From contig NZ_QHLQ01000003.1 in assembly GCF_011813015.1 (NCBI RefSeq), positions 203,501-267,500 on the forward strand: 64,000 nt of DNA, in the 5' to 3' direction. Source of the DNA: Parasedimentitalea denitrificans (GTDB lineage: Bacteria; Pseudomonadota; Alphaproteobacteria; Rhodobacterales; Rhodobacteraceae). Below the pieces are notes generated by a model that did no database searches, was not told the DNA's origin, and saw nothing but the letters and a program-made list of their open reading frames with translations. Positions 1-10,528 of this stretch are shown here, one piece after another; within the stretch, counting starts at the first letter, position 1; every line of letters starts with the position of its first letter. The position numbers were made by a program, and so were the translations under genes.

Positions 1-205
1 GCAAAACACCACCTCTATCACTGTTACTGACACTGCGATCACCTCGGCCCAAAAAGCCCTGTGGATGCAGCACCGAATTCTAGTCGAGCCCGCAGGGGCA
101 ACCGCATTAGCTGCCCTGATGTCAGGAGCTTACCAACCAGCCGAGGGTGAACGAATCGCGGTCCTGATTTGTGGCGGAAATATAGCCCCCGATCCCTTAG
201 GATAG
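1..205 (+). CDS. PLP-dependent threonine/serine dehydratase family, C-terminal fragment
   Basis: Only the last 67 codons are in the window; the reading frame begins at base 2 and stops with TAG at 203-205. The fragment carries the end of a fold-type-II PLP enzyme: a VEPAGATALAAL segment followed by a CGGN motif near the C-terminus, as in threonine deaminases, serine dehydratases and hydroxyectoine-pathway EutB-like enzymes. Such enzymes deaminate hydroxyamino acids to 2-oxo acids in the cytoplasm. The substrate cannot be told from the tail. A GntR regulator starts 38 bases downstream on the same strand and may control it. Confidence 0.75.
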   Translation, partial: QNTTSITVTDTAITSAQKALWMQHRILVEPAGATALAALMSGAYQPAEGERIAVLICGGNIAPDPLG

Positions 206-243
206 CGCTTGCAGGCAGCTGGTTAGAATTTTATCTATAATCT

Positions 244-843
244 ATGACAGCCAGAATTGCCGATTTCATCTACCACAACCTTAGCGAGCGCATCGTCGCG
301 GGCGACCTACCTGCCGGAGAAAAACTGCGTCAGGACCATATCGCACGTGAGTTTGAAACCAGCCACGTGCCGGTACGCGAAGCCCTACTGCGGCTAGAGG
401 CACACGGCTTGGCACAGTCGATTCCCAGGCGTGGAACACGGGTCACCGCGCAGGACCCTGACGAGATCCACGAAGTCATCGAAATGCGTATCTCGCTTGA
501 GATCCTCGCACTCACCCATGCAGTCGCAAACCTAACCCAGCAAGACCTGGACGCGGCCGAGACAGCCCGTATTGCCTGTGATGATGCTGATGACATGGTG
601 ACTTGGGAAAAGCTAAATCGCAGGTTTCATCGGGTAATTTTAACCCCCTGTGCAATGCCCAGACTACTCTCCGCGATTGACGATCTTCACATTGCCTCTG
701 CCCGTCATTTATTCGCCAATTGGCAGCACCGATGGAGCCGCCGCACAGACAAAGATCACGCAGCAGTTGTCCAAGCCATGGTCCGCCGCGACGCCGCAAC
801 CGCCTGCGAAATTCTCCGCCGTCACCTTCGACGCGTGCGATAA
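244..843 (+). CDS. GntR family transcriptional regulator (FadR/FCD type)
   Basis: 199 residues. The N-terminal winged helix (about residues 5-70) has the GntR pattern, with VPVREALLRLEAHGL as the recognition-helix region and a following RRGTRV wing. The rest is an all-helical FCD-type ligand domain, somewhat short for the family (usually 210-240 residues). FCD regulators respond to organic acids or amino-acid breakdown products and usually repress neighbouring catabolic genes. It lies 38 bases behind the PLP dehydratase fragment on the same strand, so that enzyme is the natural candidate target. The ligand is unknown. Confidence 0.85.
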   Translation: MTARIADFIYHNLSERIVAGDLPAGEKLRQDHIAREFETSHVPVREALLRLEAHGLAQSIPRRGTRVTAQDPDEIHEVIEMRISLEILALTHAVANLTQQDLDAAETARIACDDADDMVTWEKLNRRFHRVILTPCAMPRLLSAIDDLHIASARHLFANWQHRWSRRTDKDHAAVVQAMVRRDAATACEILRRHLRRVR

Positions 844-900
844 GGTTTTTCGTTGCCTTAATTATGACAATACCGTTAGTGATTGTAACTGCATGTCATT

Positions 901-1317
901 TTGAGGCGACTAACGGTGTATTACTTTAACTTCACGGTCACGGAATTTTTCGACTCTCACCCAGAAGGTGAGCGAACGCTAATCGACTCCCTCAATAAAG
1001 GTCTAACTCAGGCAGGTTTCATCTGCAATTTTCTGCCTCAAACGAACAACTCCACTCAACTTTGTGTTGTGAAGAACGGAACCACCTACCATATTGGCCA
1101 GCAGATCGAGAGAAAGACCTCGCCCAGCAAGGTTCTTATCGCTGTAAAGCACAATAGAAGCCCCGTTGATAAACTGCTGGGCCGCAACAAGCTTGCACCA
1201 CAGAACTACATAGAGAAAACGCTTCGCGACATACTCAAATCATTGCCCGACGTGTCCGACTTGCAGGAATCGCAGAGTTTCGAGGAAATTAAGGTCGATA
1301 ACGGTACATTCGCCTAA
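901..1317 (+). CDS. hypothetical protein, unrecognised
   Basis: 138 residues if the TTG at 901 is used; a GTG at 916, preceded by AGG nine bases upstream, is an equally plausible start (133 residues). There is no signal peptide, membrane segment or motif I recognise. The protein is mixed alpha/beta in pattern, with a Tyr/Phe-rich N-terminus, a lysine-rich centre and an acidic C-terminus. Base composition is lower in G+C than the neighbours, and no promoter or Shine-Dalgarno is obvious. It sits alone between the GntR gene and dapD. It could be a horizontally acquired small gene or a lineage-specific orphan. Confidence 0.5.
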   Translation: MRRLTVYYFNFTVTEFFDSHPEGERTLIDSLNKGLTQAGFICNFLPQTNNSTQLCVVKNGTTYHIGQQIERKTSPSKVLIAVKHNRSPVDKLLGRNKLAPQNYIEKTLRDILKSLPDVSDLQESQSFEEIKVDNGTFA

Positions 1318-1387
1318 ATCCGTCGATGACCTGACCAAAAATTGCCGCTATGAAAGCCCGAACCATTTTGTTTTCGGAGCTTACAAC

Positions 1388-2215
1388 ATGTCCAACGCCC
1401 AGCTGGAAACCGCGATCGAGGCCGCCTGGGAGGCGCGCGACACCATCTCACCCGCCACCAAGGGTGAGCAACGCGACGCGATTGAGGCCACACTGAATGC
1501 CCTCGACAGCGGCAAACTACGCGTTGCTGAAAAACTGGACAGCGGCGACTGGCATGTGAACCAGTGGGCCAAAAAGGCCGTACTTCTAGGCTTCCGCATC
1601 AAAGACATGGAACTTCAATCCGGCGGCCCGCAGGGCTCCAGCTGGTGGGATAAAGTCGACAGCAAATTTTCTGACTGGGGAGAAGCCGAATACAAAGCCG
1701 CTGGCTTTCGTTCGGTACCCAATGCCATCGTTCGCAAATCCGCCTTTGTTGCCCCCGGCGTGGTGCTGATGCCATCCTTTGTAAACCTCGGCGCCTATGT
1801 GGACGAAGGCACCATGGTCGACACCTGGGCCACCGTTGGCTCTTGTGCACAGATCGGTAAAAACGTGCACCTGTCCGGCGGCGTTGGCATCGGCGGCGTA
1901 CTGGAGCCTATGCAGGCAGGCCCAACTATTATCGAGGACAATTGCTTCATCGGTGCGCGCTCCGAAGTCGTCGAAGGCTGCATCATACGCGAAGGCGCGG
2001 TTCTTGGCATGGGCGTTTACATCGGCCAGTCGACCAAGATCGTCGACCGCGATACAGGCGAAGTCATGTACGGCGAAGTGCCACCCTATTCAGTTGTCGT
2101 GTCAGGATCCATGCCATCCAAGAACGGCGTCAGCCTGTACTGCGCGGTGATTGTGAAGCGTGTTGACGCCAAGACCCGTTCCAAAACAGGAATCAACGAG
2201 CTTCTGCGCGACTAA
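1388..2215 (+). CDS. dapD: 2,3,4,5-tetrahydropyridine-2,6-dicarboxylate N-succinyltransferase
   Basis: 275 residues, the usual DapD length. The enzyme transfers succinyl from succinyl-CoA to tetrahydrodipicolinate in the lysine/meso-diaminopimelate pathway (cytoplasm). The N-terminal helical domain (about 1-100) is followed by a left-handed parallel beta-helix of hexapeptide repeats (about 105-240) including [12 protein letters not shown] and [19 protein letters not shown]. The gene stands alone, with its own terminator at 2241-2269. The next pathway enzyme but one, dapE, lies at 16694 in the same window. Confidence 0.97.
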   Translation: MSNAQLETAIEAAWEARDTISPATKGEQRDAIEATLNALDSGKLRVAEKLDSGDWHVNQWAKKAVLLGFRIKDMELQSGGPQGSSWWDKVDSKFSDWGEAEYKAAGFRSVPNAIVRKSAFVAPGVVLMPSFVNLGAYVDEGTMVDTWATVGSCAQIGKNVHLSGGVGIGGVLEPMQAGPTIIEDNCFIGARSEVVEGCIIREGAVLGMGVYIGQSTKIVDRDTGEVMYGEVPPYSVVVSGSMPSKNGVSLYCAVIVKRVDAKTRSKTGINELLRD

Positions 2216-2240
2216 CATCTCGCGAAGCCTGAATACAAAA

Positions 2241-2269
2241 AACGCGCCTCTAGAGGCGCGTTTTCTTTT
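2241..2269 (+). terminator. Rho-independent terminator of dapD
   Basis: A perfect 22-base palindrome (arms AACGCGCCTCT / AGAGGCGCGTT, 2241-2262) runs into a TTTTCTTTT tract. An A-run lies on the other flank, so it can also serve the convergent hutU transcript. Confidence 0.9.
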
Positions 2270-2291
2270 GGTAGATTAGCTTCTTGCCAGC

Positions 2292-3971
2292 TTACAGGAT
2301 GCCCGGCAGGTTCAAACCGTGCTCCCGGGCACAGTCCTTGGCAATGTCGTACCCTGCATCTGCATGACGCATGACACCGGTAGCCGGATCATTCCACAGC
2401 ACGCGACCAACGCGGCGGTCGGCGTCCTCGGAACCATCGCAACAAATCACCACACCTGAGTGCTGAGAAAAGCCCATTCCAACACCACCGCCATGGTGCA
2501 GCGACACCCAAGTCGCGCCTGAAGCAGTATTCAATAGCGCGTTGAGCAGCGGCCAGTCAGACACAGCGTCCGACCCATCTTTCATCGCCTCGGTTTCACG
2601 GTTGGGTGAGGCAACCGAGCCAGAATCAAGGTGGTCACGACCAATCACGACCGGCGCGGATAGTTCGCCGTTACGAACCATTTCGTTGAATGCGAGACCA
2701 GCCTTGTGGCGATCACCCAGACCAATCCAGCAAATCCGCGCTGGCAGACCTTGGAAGGCAATGCGCTCTTGCGCCATGTCCAGCCAGCGGTGCAGGTCTT
2801 TATTGTCTGGGAACAGCTCTTTCATCTTGGCGTCGGTCTTGCGGATATCCTCGGGATCGCCTGACAGCGCCGCCCAGCGGAAGGGGCCAATGCCACGACA
2901 GAACAGCGGGCGGATATAGGCCGGCACAAAACCAGGGAAGTCGAATGCGTTCCCCAGCCCTTCCTCCAGTGCCATCTGGCGGATGTTATTGCCGTAGTCC
3001 ACCGTGGGCACACCCATGGCGTGGAACTGGCACATTGCTTCAACCTGCACCTTCATGGATGCACGGGCGGCTTTTTCCACAGCTTTAGGGTCTTTTTCGC
3101 GCATGTCCTTCCACTGGGCCATGGTCCAGTTTTGCGGCAGATAGCCATTCACCGGATCATGGGCCGAGGTTTGGTCGGTCACGATATCGGGGCGGATATC
3201 ACCCGCTTCGGCACGGCGCTGCAGTTCGGGGAAAATGTCCGCAGCGTTGCCCAGCAGGCCAACCGATTTAGCCTCACCCGCAGCGGTCCAACGCTCGATC
3301 ATCTCCAGTGCTTCGTCCAGGGTTTCAGCCTTTTCATCCAAGTATTTGGTGCGCAGGCGAAAATCGATACTGTCGGGGTTACACTCAACGGCCAGACAGC
3401 AGGCCCCGGCAAACACAGCCGCCAAAGGTTGCGCGCCTCCCATGCCGCCCAGACCACCGGTCAGAATCCATTTGCCAGTCAGATCACCGCCGTAGTGCTG
3501 GCGCCCGGCTTCGGCAAAGGTTTCATAGGTGCCCTGAACAATGCCCTGTGTTCCGATATAGATCCACGAGCCAGCGGTCATCTGTCCGTACATCATCAGG
3601 CCCTTTTTATCGAGCTCGTTAAAGTGATCCCAATTGGCCCAGTGCGGCACCAGATTCGAGTTGGCAATCAAGACACGTGGCGCATCCTTGTGGGTCTGGA
3701 ACACGCCAACCGGCTTGCCCGACTGCACCATCAAGGTTTCGTCTTCTTCCAGATTGCGCAGGCTTTCGACAATCATGTCAAAGTCTTGCCAGGTCCGAGC
3801 GGCGCGGCCAATGCCACCGTACACCACCAGCTCATGCGGGTTTTCGGCCACGTCTGGGTGCAGGTTGTTCATCAGCATCCGCAGCGGCGCTTCGGTCAGC
3901 CAGGACTTGGCGGTGATCTCGGTACCGGTGGGTGGATAGATGTCGCGGGTGTTCTTGCGGGGATCGCTCAT
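2292..3971 (-). CDS. hutU: urocanate hydratase
   Basis: 559 residues from the ATG at 3971. This start is chosen because it overlaps the hutG stop as ATGA and has GGAGG eight bases upstream; an in-frame ATG at 3986 would add five residues inside hutG. Urocanase converts urocanate to imidazolonepropionate using tightly bound NAD+ as electrophile. The NAD-binding [13 protein letters not shown] motif, the N-terminal [11 protein letters not shown] segment and the C-terminal [15 protein letters not shown] segment are all present. Last gene of the leftward hutI-H-G-U run. Confidence 0.98.
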   Translation of the reverse strand: MSDPRKNTRDIYPPTGTEITAKSWLTEAPLRMLMNNLHPDVAENPHELVVYGGIGRAARTWQDFDMIVESLRNLEEDETLMVQSGKPVGVFQTHKDAPRVLIANSNLVPHWANWDHFNELDKKGLMMYGQMTAGSWIYIGTQGIVQGTYETFAEAGRQHYGGDLTGKWILTGGLGGMGGAQPLAAVFAGACCLAVECNPDSIDFRLRTKYLDEKAETLDEALEMIERWTAAGEAKSVGLLGNAADIFPELQRRAEAGDIRPDIVTDQTSAHDPVNGYLPQNWTMAQWKDMREKDPKAVEKAARASMKVQVEAMCQFHAMGVPTVDYGNNIRQMALEEGLGNAFDFPGFVPAYIRPLFCRGIGPFRWAALSGDPEDIRKTDAKMKELFPDNKDLHRWLDMAQERIAFQGLPARICWIGLGDRHKAGLAFNEMVRNGELSAPVVIGRDHLDSGSVASPNRETEAMKDGSDAVSDWPLLNALLNTASGATWVSLHHGGGVGMGFSQHSGVVICCDGSEDADRRVGRVLWNDPATGVMRHADAGYDIAKDCAREHGLNLPGIL

Positions 3972-4753
3972 GCTGCGGGCCTCCATGTCTGAAGATCAGT
4001 CAAAATTCGGGTGAGATGGGCGCGCAAAGCCTCTGCGCGCTCGGGTTGATAGGTCCACGGGGCGCTTTCCTGACAGTACGTCGCCTGCGCCAGTTCCATC
4101 TGGATCGCATGCAGGCCATCAGCCGGGCGGCCATAATGACGGGTGGTCCAGCCGCCCTTGAAGCGGCCATTCAGGACCGAGGTATAGCCTTCGGCAGCCG
4201 AGCAATGGGCTACTGTCATCGCCTCGATTCCCGGATCACAAGTTGCACCAAGGTTGGTGCCCACGTTGAAATCTGGAAGGCGGCCATCGAACAGGAATGG
4301 AATGTCACCGCGGATCGAGTGGCTATCATAAAGGATCGCAAAGCCATGGATTGCCTTTACCCGTTCCAGCTCAGCCATCAGCGCAGCGTGGTAAGGCGCG
4401 TGATAGGAATCACGGCGGCGGATGATTTCAGCCTCGTCCGGTTCAGCGCCATCACGATAGATCCCCTGCCCGTCAAAGTCCGTGAGCGGGCACAGGGTGG
4501 TGGTGTTCTGACCGGGATAGAGGCTCACCCCTGCCGGGTCGCGGTTTACGTCGATCACATAGCGGTGGATCGGCGTGCGGACCGTGGTGACGTCCTCAAC
4601 CACGCCATCATACAGGGTATGAATATGCCAATCGGTATCAGCCAGCGCACGACCGGTTTCGTTCAGGGTCTCCCAAACCTCGGGGGGAACATCGGTACCG
4701 GTGTGGGGCAGACCCAGCACCAGTGGGCTATTGCCCTGTGTGACTTCGATCAT
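3968..4753 (-). CDS. hutG: N-formylglutamate deformylase
   Basis: 261 residues of the N-formylglutamate amidohydrolase family. It hydrolyses N-formyl-L-glutamate to glutamate and formate, the last step of the hut route that uses HutF. Conserved family segments are visible: PHTGTDVPP near the N-terminus, [20 protein letters not shown] and YDSHSIRG (metal ligands and active site). It overlaps hutH by four bases upstream and hutU by four bases downstream, so the genes are translationally coupled. Confidence 0.96.
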   Translation of the reverse strand: MIEVTQGNSPLVLGLPHTGTDVPPEVWETLNETGRALADTDWHIHTLYDGVVEDVTTVRTPIHRYVIDVNRDPAGVSLYPGQNTTTLCPLTDFDGQGIYRDGAEPDEAEIIRRRDSYHAPYHAALMAELERVKAIHGFAILYDSHSIRGDIPFLFDGRLPDFNVGTNLGATCDPGIEAMTVAHCSAAEGYTSVLNGRFKGGWTTRHYGRPADGLHAIQMELAQATYCQESAPWTYQPERAEALRAHLTRILTDLQTWRPAA

Positions 4754-6273
4754 TTCGCCACCTCTAGCCCGGCGGCCGTGGCCACCTGCCCGTCGCGCAC
4801 CATCTGGCTGGCGATTTCGATCTCGGGTGCCAAATAACGATCCTCGCCTAGCGTTGGCACCTGGCCCCGCAGCATGGCGATCACGTCTTGCAGCTTGGTC
4901 GAGGTTGCCAATGGCGCACGGGCCTCAACCCCCTGCGCCGAGCACAGCATCTCGACCCCCAGAATCACCGACAGGTTTGCGTTCATCTTGGTCAGGCGCA
5001 GCGCACCATGCGCGGCCATGGACACGTGGTCCTCTTGGTTGGCGGATGTCGGCGTGCTGTCGGTCACACAGGGGTTGGCAAGGTGCTTGTTCTCGCTCAT
5101 CAATGCGGCGGTTGTGACTTCGGCAATCATAAAGCCCGAGTTCAGGCCGGGATCAGGCGTCAGGAACGGCGGCAGATCATAGCTAAGCGTTGGGTCCACC
5201 ATCAGCGCCACGCGGCGTTGGGCAATGGCACCAATCTCGGCCACAGCCAGCGCGATCTGATCGGCGGCAAAGCCAACGTATTCGGCGTGGAAGTTGCCGC
5301 CTGATACGATACGGCCTTCGTTCACCAGAACCAGCGGATTGTCGGTGACAGCGTTGGCCTCGATTTCCAGTGTTTTGGCGGCCATGCGTAGCACGTCCAG
5401 CGCCGCGCCAACCACCTGTGGCTGACAGCGGATGCAGTATGGATCCTGCACACGAGTGTCGTCTTCGCGATGACTTTCGCGAATTTCCGACCCTTCCATG
5501 ATACCCCGCATTTCACGTGCCACGTCGATCTGCCCAGCGTGACCGCGCAGGGAGTGAATGTCAGCCAGCAACGGCGCGGTTGATCCCATGATGGCGTCAG
5601 TTGTCAGCGAGGCAATCACCATCGAGGCCTCGGCCATGCGCCAGGCGTCAAACAGGCCAGCCAGCGCACAGGCGGTGGAAAACTGGGTGCCGTTGATCAG
5701 GCCCAGACCCTCTTTAGGGCCCAGCACAATCGGCTCTAACCTGGCCTTTTTCAACGCCTCGGCGCTGGACATGCGCCGGCCATCAAATGTGGCCTCTCCC
5801 GCGCCAATCATTGCGGCGGCCATATGGGCCAGCGGGGCCAGATCACCCGATGCGCCAACCGAGCCCTGCGATGGAATCACCGGGATCACGCCATGGGCCA
5901 GCATCTGCTGGATCTGGTCGATCACCAGCCAACGCACGCCCGATGCCCCACGCCCCAGCGACAGCAGTTTCAGCGTCATCATCAGGCGGGTTTTGTCTTC
6001 AGGCAGGGCCTCGCCCACGCCACAGCAATGCGACAGGATCAAGTTGCGCTGCAGGGTGGCGGTGTCTTTGGGGGCGATCTTTTTGCTGGCGAGTTTGCCA
6101 AAGCCAGTGTTGATCCCATATACAGCCTCGTCCCCAGCAGCAGCTTGGGCGACCATTTCGGCGGCGGCCTCGACACCCGGGCGGGCGCTGTCATCCAGCT
6201 GCGCCGGGGTCAGGTTTCGAAAGACATCGTTGAGCGTGGCCAAAGTCACCGCGCCGGGAAGAAGTGAGATCAT
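4750..6273 (-). CDS. hutH: histidine ammonia-lyase
   Basis: 507 residues, normal for the family. It removes ammonia from L-histidine to give urocanate, the entry step of the pathway. The Ala-Ser-Gly triplet that cyclises into the MIO electrophile is at residues 141-143 within [14 protein letters not shown]. The catalytic Tyr segment ([12 protein letters not shown], about 51-63) and the [19 protein letters not shown] segment near residue 410 are also present. Overlaps hutI and hutG by four bases each. Confidence 0.98.
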   Translation of the reverse strand: MISLLPGAVTLATLNDVFRNLTPAQLDDSARPGVEAAAEMVAQAAAGDEAVYGINTGFGKLASKKIAPKDTATLQRNLILSHCCGVGEALPEDKTRLMMTLKLLSLGRGASGVRWLVIDQIQQMLAHGVIPVIPSQGSVGASGDLAPLAHMAAAMIGAGEATFDGRRMSSAEALKKARLEPIVLGPKEGLGLINGTQFSTACALAGLFDAWRMAEASMVIASLTTDAIMGSTAPLLADIHSLRGHAGQIDVAREMRGIMEGSEIRESHREDDTRVQDPYCIRCQPQVVGAALDVLRMAAKTLEIEANAVTDNPLVLVNEGRIVSGGNFHAEYVGFAADQIALAVAEIGAIAQRRVALMVDPTLSYDLPPFLTPDPGLNSGFMIAEVTTAALMSENKHLANPCVTDSTPTSANQEDHVSMAAHGALRLTKMNANLSVILGVEMLCSAQGVEARAPLATSTKLQDVIAMLRGQVPTLGEDRYLAPEIEIASQMVRDGQVATAAGLEVAK

Positions 6274-7484
6274 AGTTCACCTTGATAGATACGTGAGTGA
6301 AGCGGGTTGAAGCCGATGCGATAGGCCAGTTCACCCGGAGATTTTACATTCCAAACCGCCAGATCCGCGCGCATGCCGGGGGCGATTTGGCCCACATCGG
6401 TCAGGCCCAGCGCCTGTGCAGCGTTACGGGTGACGCCGACCAATGCTTCCTCGGGTGTCATGCGGAACAGGGTGCAGCCCATGTTCATCGTCAACAATAA
6501 CGAGGTCATGGGCGAAGAGCCGGGATTGCAGTCGGTGGCCAGCGCCATGGGTACGCCGTGCTTGCGGAAATGCTCAATCGGCGGGGCCTGGACCTCGCGG
6601 ATGGTGTAAAAAGCGCCGGGCAGGATAACAGCAACCGAGCCTGACTGGGCCATGGCCTTGGCGTCGTCTTCGGTGGCGTATTCCACGTGATCCACGGACA
6701 GCGCGCCGTATTTCGCAGCCAGCAATGTGCCTCCCTGATGGCTCAGCTGTTCGGCGTGGAGTTTGACCGGGATGCCCAGCTCCTGCGCCACCTTGAACAC
6801 CCGTTCGATCTGATCGGGCATAAAGGCGATGCCTTCGCAGAAGCCATCCACCGCATCCACCAGCCCCTCGGCATGGGCGGCGTGCAGGGTTGGGTTGCAG
6901 ACTTCTTCAATATAGGCGTCATCCCTGCCCTTGTACTCGGCTGGGGTGGCATGGGCGCCCAGGAAAGTGGTCTTGATCTGAACAGGGCGCAGCTCGCCCA
7001 GTCGACGGGCGGCGCGCAGCATGTTCAGCTCGGTTTCACGGTCCAGCCCGTAGCCTGATTTCACCTCAACCACTGTGGTGCCCTCGGCAATCAGCGCATC
7101 AAGACGTGGCAGCGCCGTGGCAACCAGTTCATCTAGCGAGGCGGCGCGGGTGGCCGAAACGGTTGAGACAATGCCACCGCCCGCACGGGCGACTTCCTCA
7201 TAGGACGCACCGTTCAGACGCATCTCAAACTCCATCGCGCGATCACCGCCAAACACCACATGGGTGTGGCAGTCGATCAGCGCCGGGGTGACAAGACGAC
7301 CGTCCAGATCGCGGGCTTCCCACTTGGCATAACTCGCGGGCAGATCTGATTCTGGCCCAACCCACTGAATAGTGCCGTCCAACACCACCACAGCACCTGC
7401 CGTGATCAGACCATAGGGGCCTGATTCGGGGATCATGGTGGCCAATTTGGCGTTTTTCAGAACGTAGTTAGATGTTTGCGTCAT
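6270..7484 (-). CDS. hutI: imidazolonepropionase
   Basis: 404 residues from the ATG at 7484, which has GAGGG upstream and gives the normal family length; the frame is open to 7568, but that would reach into hutF. An amidohydrolase-fold metalloenzyme that opens 4-imidazolone-5-propionate to N-formimidoylglutamate. Metal-binding motifs are visible: [24 protein letters not shown] and [10 protein letters not shown]. First gene of the leftward hut operon. It is divergent from hutF across a 74-base gap that holds a HutC-type operator. Confidence 0.97.
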   Translation of the reverse strand: MTQTSNYVLKNAKLATMIPESGPYGLITAGAVVVLDGTIQWVGPESDLPASYAKWEARDLDGRLVTPALIDCHTHVVFGGDRAMEFEMRLNGASYEEVARAGGGIVSTVSATRAASLDELVATALPRLDALIAEGTTVVEVKSGYGLDRETELNMLRAARRLGELRPVQIKTTFLGAHATPAEYKGRDDAYIEEVCNPTLHAAHAEGLVDAVDGFCEGIAFMPDQIERVFKVAQELGIPVKLHAEQLSHQGGTLLAAKYGALSVDHVEYATEDDAKAMAQSGSVAVILPGAFYTIREVQAPPIEHFRKHGVPMALATDCNPGSSPMTSLLLTMNMGCTLFRMTPEEALVGVTRNAAQALGLTDVGQIAPGMRADLAVWNVKSPGELAYRIGFNPLHSRIYQGEL

Positions 7485-7533
7485 TGCACCCTCGCAAATC
7501 TCTTGATGCGGGAAAGGTATGGGATTAAAGTTA

Positions 7534-7549
7534 TTATGTCTATACATAA
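7534..7549. promoter_or_regulatory. putative HutC operator between hutI and hutF
   Basis: TTATGTCTATACATAA is an inverted repeat with perfect 6-base arms around CTAT. Its core resembles the TGTCTATACA-type sites described for HutC in other proteobacteria, and its GT-N4-AC centre suits a GntR-family dimer. It sits in the divergent hutI/hutF gap, nine bases before the hutF start, where binding would block both directions. A related half-site occurs before hutC. Confidence 0.7.
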
Positions 7550-7558
7550 GAGGGTCAG

Positions 7559-8926
7559 ATGCAGACAATATTCGCCAAGCGCGCCTATACCCATTCCGGC
7601 TGGGTCCACGATCTGCGGCTGAGCCATGACGGCGGGCGGATTACCGCGCTGTCAGCCAATGCAGCGGCTGAGGCCGGGGATGTTCTGGTCGATACCCTGC
7701 TGCCCTCGCTAGGCAATCTGCACTCGCACGGTTTCCAACGCGCCATGGCCGGGATGACCGAGGTGCGCGCGGCGGGACGGGACAGTTTCTGGACCTGGCG
7801 CACGCTGATGTATCAGTTTGTCGATCACATCACCCCAGAGCAGTATCAAGCCATTGCTGCGCTGGTGTTTATGGAGATGCAAGAGGCGGGATATGCATCC
7901 GTGGGGGAGTTCCACTATGTCCACCACCAGCCCGGCGGACAGCGCTATGATGCGGTCAGCGAGCTGAGCCAGCGGGTGTTTGCCGCCGCTGCAGAAACCG
8001 GGATTGGCCTGACCCATCTGCCGGTGTTGTATAGCTATGGCGGCGCTGGTCGAACTGAACTGAATGGCGGGCAATTGCGGTTTGGAAATTCGGTGGATCA
8101 GTTCAGCGAACTGGTTGCGCAGGCGCGCGAGGTTGCGGCAAGCACCCTGCCCCAAGACGCCAAGGTTGGCATCGCCCCCCACAGCCTGCGCGCCACCTGC
8201 CCCGAGGATCTGGATAAGGTGTTGGGTATTCAGGCGGGCAATCCGGTGCATATCCACATCTCGGAACAGCCCAAAGAAGTCGCCGATGTTCAGGCCTGGC
8301 TGGGTGCCCGTCCTGTCGAGTGGTTGCTGCAGAACGCACCGGTAGATCAAAACTGGTGCCTGATCCACGCCACCCACATGACCAGCAACGAGACCCGCGA
8401 CATGGCCAAGTCTGGCGCTATTGCCGGCCTCTGCCCGATTACCGAGGCGAACTTGGGCGATGGGCCATTCAACGGCGTTGAGTATCTGGCCCATGGTGGG
8501 TCCTTTGGGATTGGGTCGGATTCCAACGTTCGGATCTCGCTGCCCGAGGAACTGCGAACACTGGAGTATTCGCAGCGACTGCGCGACCTGAGCCGCAATG
8601 TGATTATTCCCGGCGAAGGGCCAGTTGGCGAGGCGCTGTATCTGGGCGCAGCCAAGGGTGGCGCACAGGCACTGGGTCGCGATGCGGGGCGGATCGAGGT
8701 TGGTGCGTTGGCTGATTTGGTAGCGATTGACAGCGATGTTCCAGCCCTATGCGCATTGCGTGATGATCAGATTCTGGACGGGCTGTGCTTTACCGCTGGG
8801 GATGAAACGGTTACTGACCTGTGGTCAGCTGGGCGTCATCAGGTTCAGGATGGACAGCACGTTGCGCGGGACAGCATCGTGGCGAACTACAAAGAGGCAG
8901 TCAGCAGCTTGCTGTCGGCGCTCTAG
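7559..8926 (+). CDS. hutF: formimidoylglutamate deiminase
   Basis: 455 residues, an amidohydrolase-superfamily zinc enzyme that deiminates N-formimidoyl-L-glutamate to N-formyl-L-glutamate plus ammonia, feeding HutG. Metal and substrate motifs are visible: [11 protein letters not shown] (first His pair), [22 protein letters not shown] and [10 protein letters not shown]. Transcribed divergently from hutI. Its TAG stop shares three bases with the hutD stop on the opposite strand, so the two coding regions touch tail to tail. Confidence 0.96.
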   Translation: MQTIFAKRAYTHSGWVHDLRLSHDGGRITALSANAAAEAGDVLVDTLLPSLGNLHSHGFQRAMAGMTEVRAAGRDSFWTWRTLMYQFVDHITPEQYQAIAALVFMEMQEAGYASVGEFHYVHHQPGGQRYDAVSELSQRVFAAAAETGIGLTHLPVLYSYGGAGRTELNGGQLRFGNSVDQFSELVAQAREVAASTLPQDAKVGIAPHSLRATCPEDLDKVLGIQAGNPVHIHISEQPKEVADVQAWLGARPVEWLLQNAPVDQNWCLIHATHMTSNETRDMAKSGAIAGLCPITEANLGDGPFNGVEYLAHGGSFGIGSDSNVRISLPEELRTLEYSQRLRDLSRNVIIPGEGPVGEALYLGAAKGGAQALGRDAGRIEVGALADLVAIDSDVPALCALRDDQILDGLCFTAGDETVTDLWSAGRHQVQDGQHVARDSIVANYKEAVSSLLSAL

Positions 8927-9456
8927 ATCGGTGTAAATTGGATCACGAGAACCACCCCGTCATCGGACAATACACCGGTGGCGGGGGCATCTAGAACCAG
9001 TCCTTGCTGCACCCCAAATACGCCTTGTGACCCCATGTCCAACTGGCCTGCTAGGACAAACAAAACCTTCTCTCCGCCCTCCAGCCCTATCGATTCCCCT
9101 TCAACAATACTGGCCTGCGCCTGAGTGAGTTGCGGATTAAAGATCACGTTGAAAGCCTGACACGGACCGTCGGTCAATGTTGCGTTCAGTATCAGGCCAC
9201 CATCGAATTCAACGGGTTTAAGCGGTTTCGCCACGTATTCACTGTTGGTTCCACTCAGTTTCAAGCCGTGTCCTGTTGCAATCGTGTGAATACGCGATAA
9301 ACCCGGGAAGGTCGAAAATGCACCATCTTGAGCAATGTCGGCAAAGCTGAGCCGCCAGACCATTTGCCCCTGTTCGGATCGCTGAGCTAACTCTCGCGTT
9401 GTGCCGCGGCCATTTTTCCATGGTGCCGGAGCAATTTCATCCACCGAGAAGCGCAT
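8923..9456 (-). CDS. hutD: HutD family protein
   Basis: 177 residues from the ATG at 9456 (MRFSVDEI), preferred over an upstream ATG at 9492 that adds a Cys-containing extension. HutD is a bicupin proposed to act as a governor limiting flux through histidine breakdown, perhaps by binding formylglutamate. The family signature WKNGRGTTRE is at about residues 13-22, and the remainder is beta-strand rich as expected. It is divergent from hutC with about 78 bases between, and convergent with hutF with overlapping stops. Confidence 0.9.
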   Translation of the reverse strand: MRFSVDEIAPAPWKNGRGTTRELAQRSEQGQMVWRLSFADIAQDGAFSTFPGLSRIHTIATGHGLKLSGTNSEYVAKPLKPVEFDGGLILNATLTDGPCQAFNVIFNPQLTQAQASIVEGESIGLEGGEKVLFVLAGQLDMGSQGVFGVQQGLVLDAPATGVLSDDGVVLVIQFTPI

Positions 9457-9481
9457 CGAGTTTCCTTTGCAATCACAATTT

Positions 9482-9498
9482 AATGCAGACATAATGCA
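9482..9498 (-). promoter_or_regulatory. second putative HutC site, hutD/hutC gap
   Basis: Read on the minus strand this gap contains ATTATGTCT (9487-9495), the same nine bases as the left half of the 7533-7541 site, followed by a degenerate right half (GCATTA). This would allow HutC to control itself and hutD. It rests on sequence similarity only. Confidence 0.5.
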
Positions 9499-9534
9499 AT
9501 TAAGTCTGAGCTAATACTAGCCGTGGAGCACCCC

Positions 9535-10236
9535 GTGTCAGAGCAAAAAAGAACCGGCTTCCAAGAAGTCCGCGACGAGGTGTTGCAACGGATCGAGGAT
9601 AGGGTCTGGCCGCAGGGGGCGTTGCTGCCAACCGAGCTGGAGCTGGCGGCCGAGTTTGGCTGTGCTCGCGCCACGGTGAACCGGGCACTACGAGAGCTGG
9701 CCGAGCGTGGCATCATAGATCGCAAACGCAAAAGTGGTACTCGGGTTGCCGTGACACCGGTAAAGCAAGCCAAGCTGGACATCGCGGTGATGCGCAAGCA
9801 GGTCGAAGAGATGAACGCCACCTATCGCTATGCGCTGGTCAAACGGCAGCAGATCACCGCGCCGGCCTGGTTATCGTCACAGTTGAGTTTGCCAGCCGAC
9901 GCGCAGGTTTTGCATCTGCATTGCATGCATTATGCCGACAACCGGCCGCTTCAGTTTGAGGAACGCTGGATAAACATTGCGGCGGTGCCCGAGGTGGTTG
10001 AGGCCGATTTTGAAAGCGTTGGTCCAAACGAATGGCTGCTGGCAGAGGTGCCATTTTCCAATGCCGAGATTGCGTTTTCCGCCGTGGCAGCCAGTGATCA
10101 GCTGGCGGAATTCCTGACCTGCACGACAAACACGCCGCTGTTCCAGATGGAGCGCACCACCTGGTTTCAACAGCAACCTGTGACCTTTGTCAGGATGACA
10201 TTCCATCCCGGATACCGGATGAGCACGCGCTATTGA
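9535..10236 (+). CDS. hutC: histidine utilization repressor, GntR/UTRA family
   Basis: 233 residues from the GTG at 9535, chosen because GGAG lies six bases upstream; a GTG at 9523 (four residues longer) has no Shine-Dalgarno. The GntR winged helix (about 5-70) contains LAAEFGCARATVNRALREL, followed by a UTRA effector domain (about 90-230) with LQFEERWINIAAVP and the C-terminal RMTFHPGYRM. HutC represses hut genes and is released by urocanate. It sits at the right end of the hut locus, divergent from hutD. Confidence 0.95.
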   Translation: MSEQKRTGFQEVRDEVLQRIEDRVWPQGALLPTELELAAEFGCARATVNRALRELAERGIIDRKRKSGTRVAVTPVKQAKLDIAVMRKQVEEMNATYRYALVKRQQITAPAWLSSQLSLPADAQVLHLHCMHYADNRPLQFEERWINIAAVPEVVEADFESVGPNEWLLAEVPFSNAEIAFSAVAASDQLAEFLTCTTNTPLFQMERTTWFQQQPVTFVRMTFHPGYRMSTRY

Positions 10237-10528
10237 CTCGGCGCCGATGAAAGCGCCGTCGAAGCCTTTACCCAGTCGGAATAACCCTATGATTTGCTGC
10301 CACTTGGCAGTTTGTATTACTAGCGGTGGTACCACCAAAAACGGCAGCGGACGGGGACTTTATCCCCCGTGCGTAAGTGCACTTCGATAGCGCCCCCGTT
10401 CCACCGAGAGCCCTGAACCTGTGCAGGGATTGTCAGTCCCGGCGGTAATCGCGATTGCCGAGTAAACTAACAGGGAAGTTCGAAAATCGGGTGAACCTAC
10501 CGTACGCTACCCACGCAACACCCCGAAC
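10237..10528. other. 292-base intergenic region rich in inverted repeats
   Basis: No convincing gene lies between hutC and the convergent Hint gene. The region holds several potential hairpins: the perfect palindrome GGTGGTACCACC (10325-10336), ACGGGG/CCCCGT arms (10351-10356 and 10365-10370), and the near-perfect palindrome CGGTAATCGCGATTGCCG (10443-10460). None is followed by a T-tract, so they are not ordinary terminators. A structured 3' UTR or small RNA is possible. Confidence 0.4.

Noticed and set aside
3021..3992. Long open frame antisense to hutU (323 codons)
   Set aside because: Complement of a strongly conserved gene. Long antisense frames are common in high-GC codon usage, and its protein has no sensible pattern. 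The same holds for 5558-6310, 7709-8494, 19858-20679, 57824-58765 and 61468-62193.
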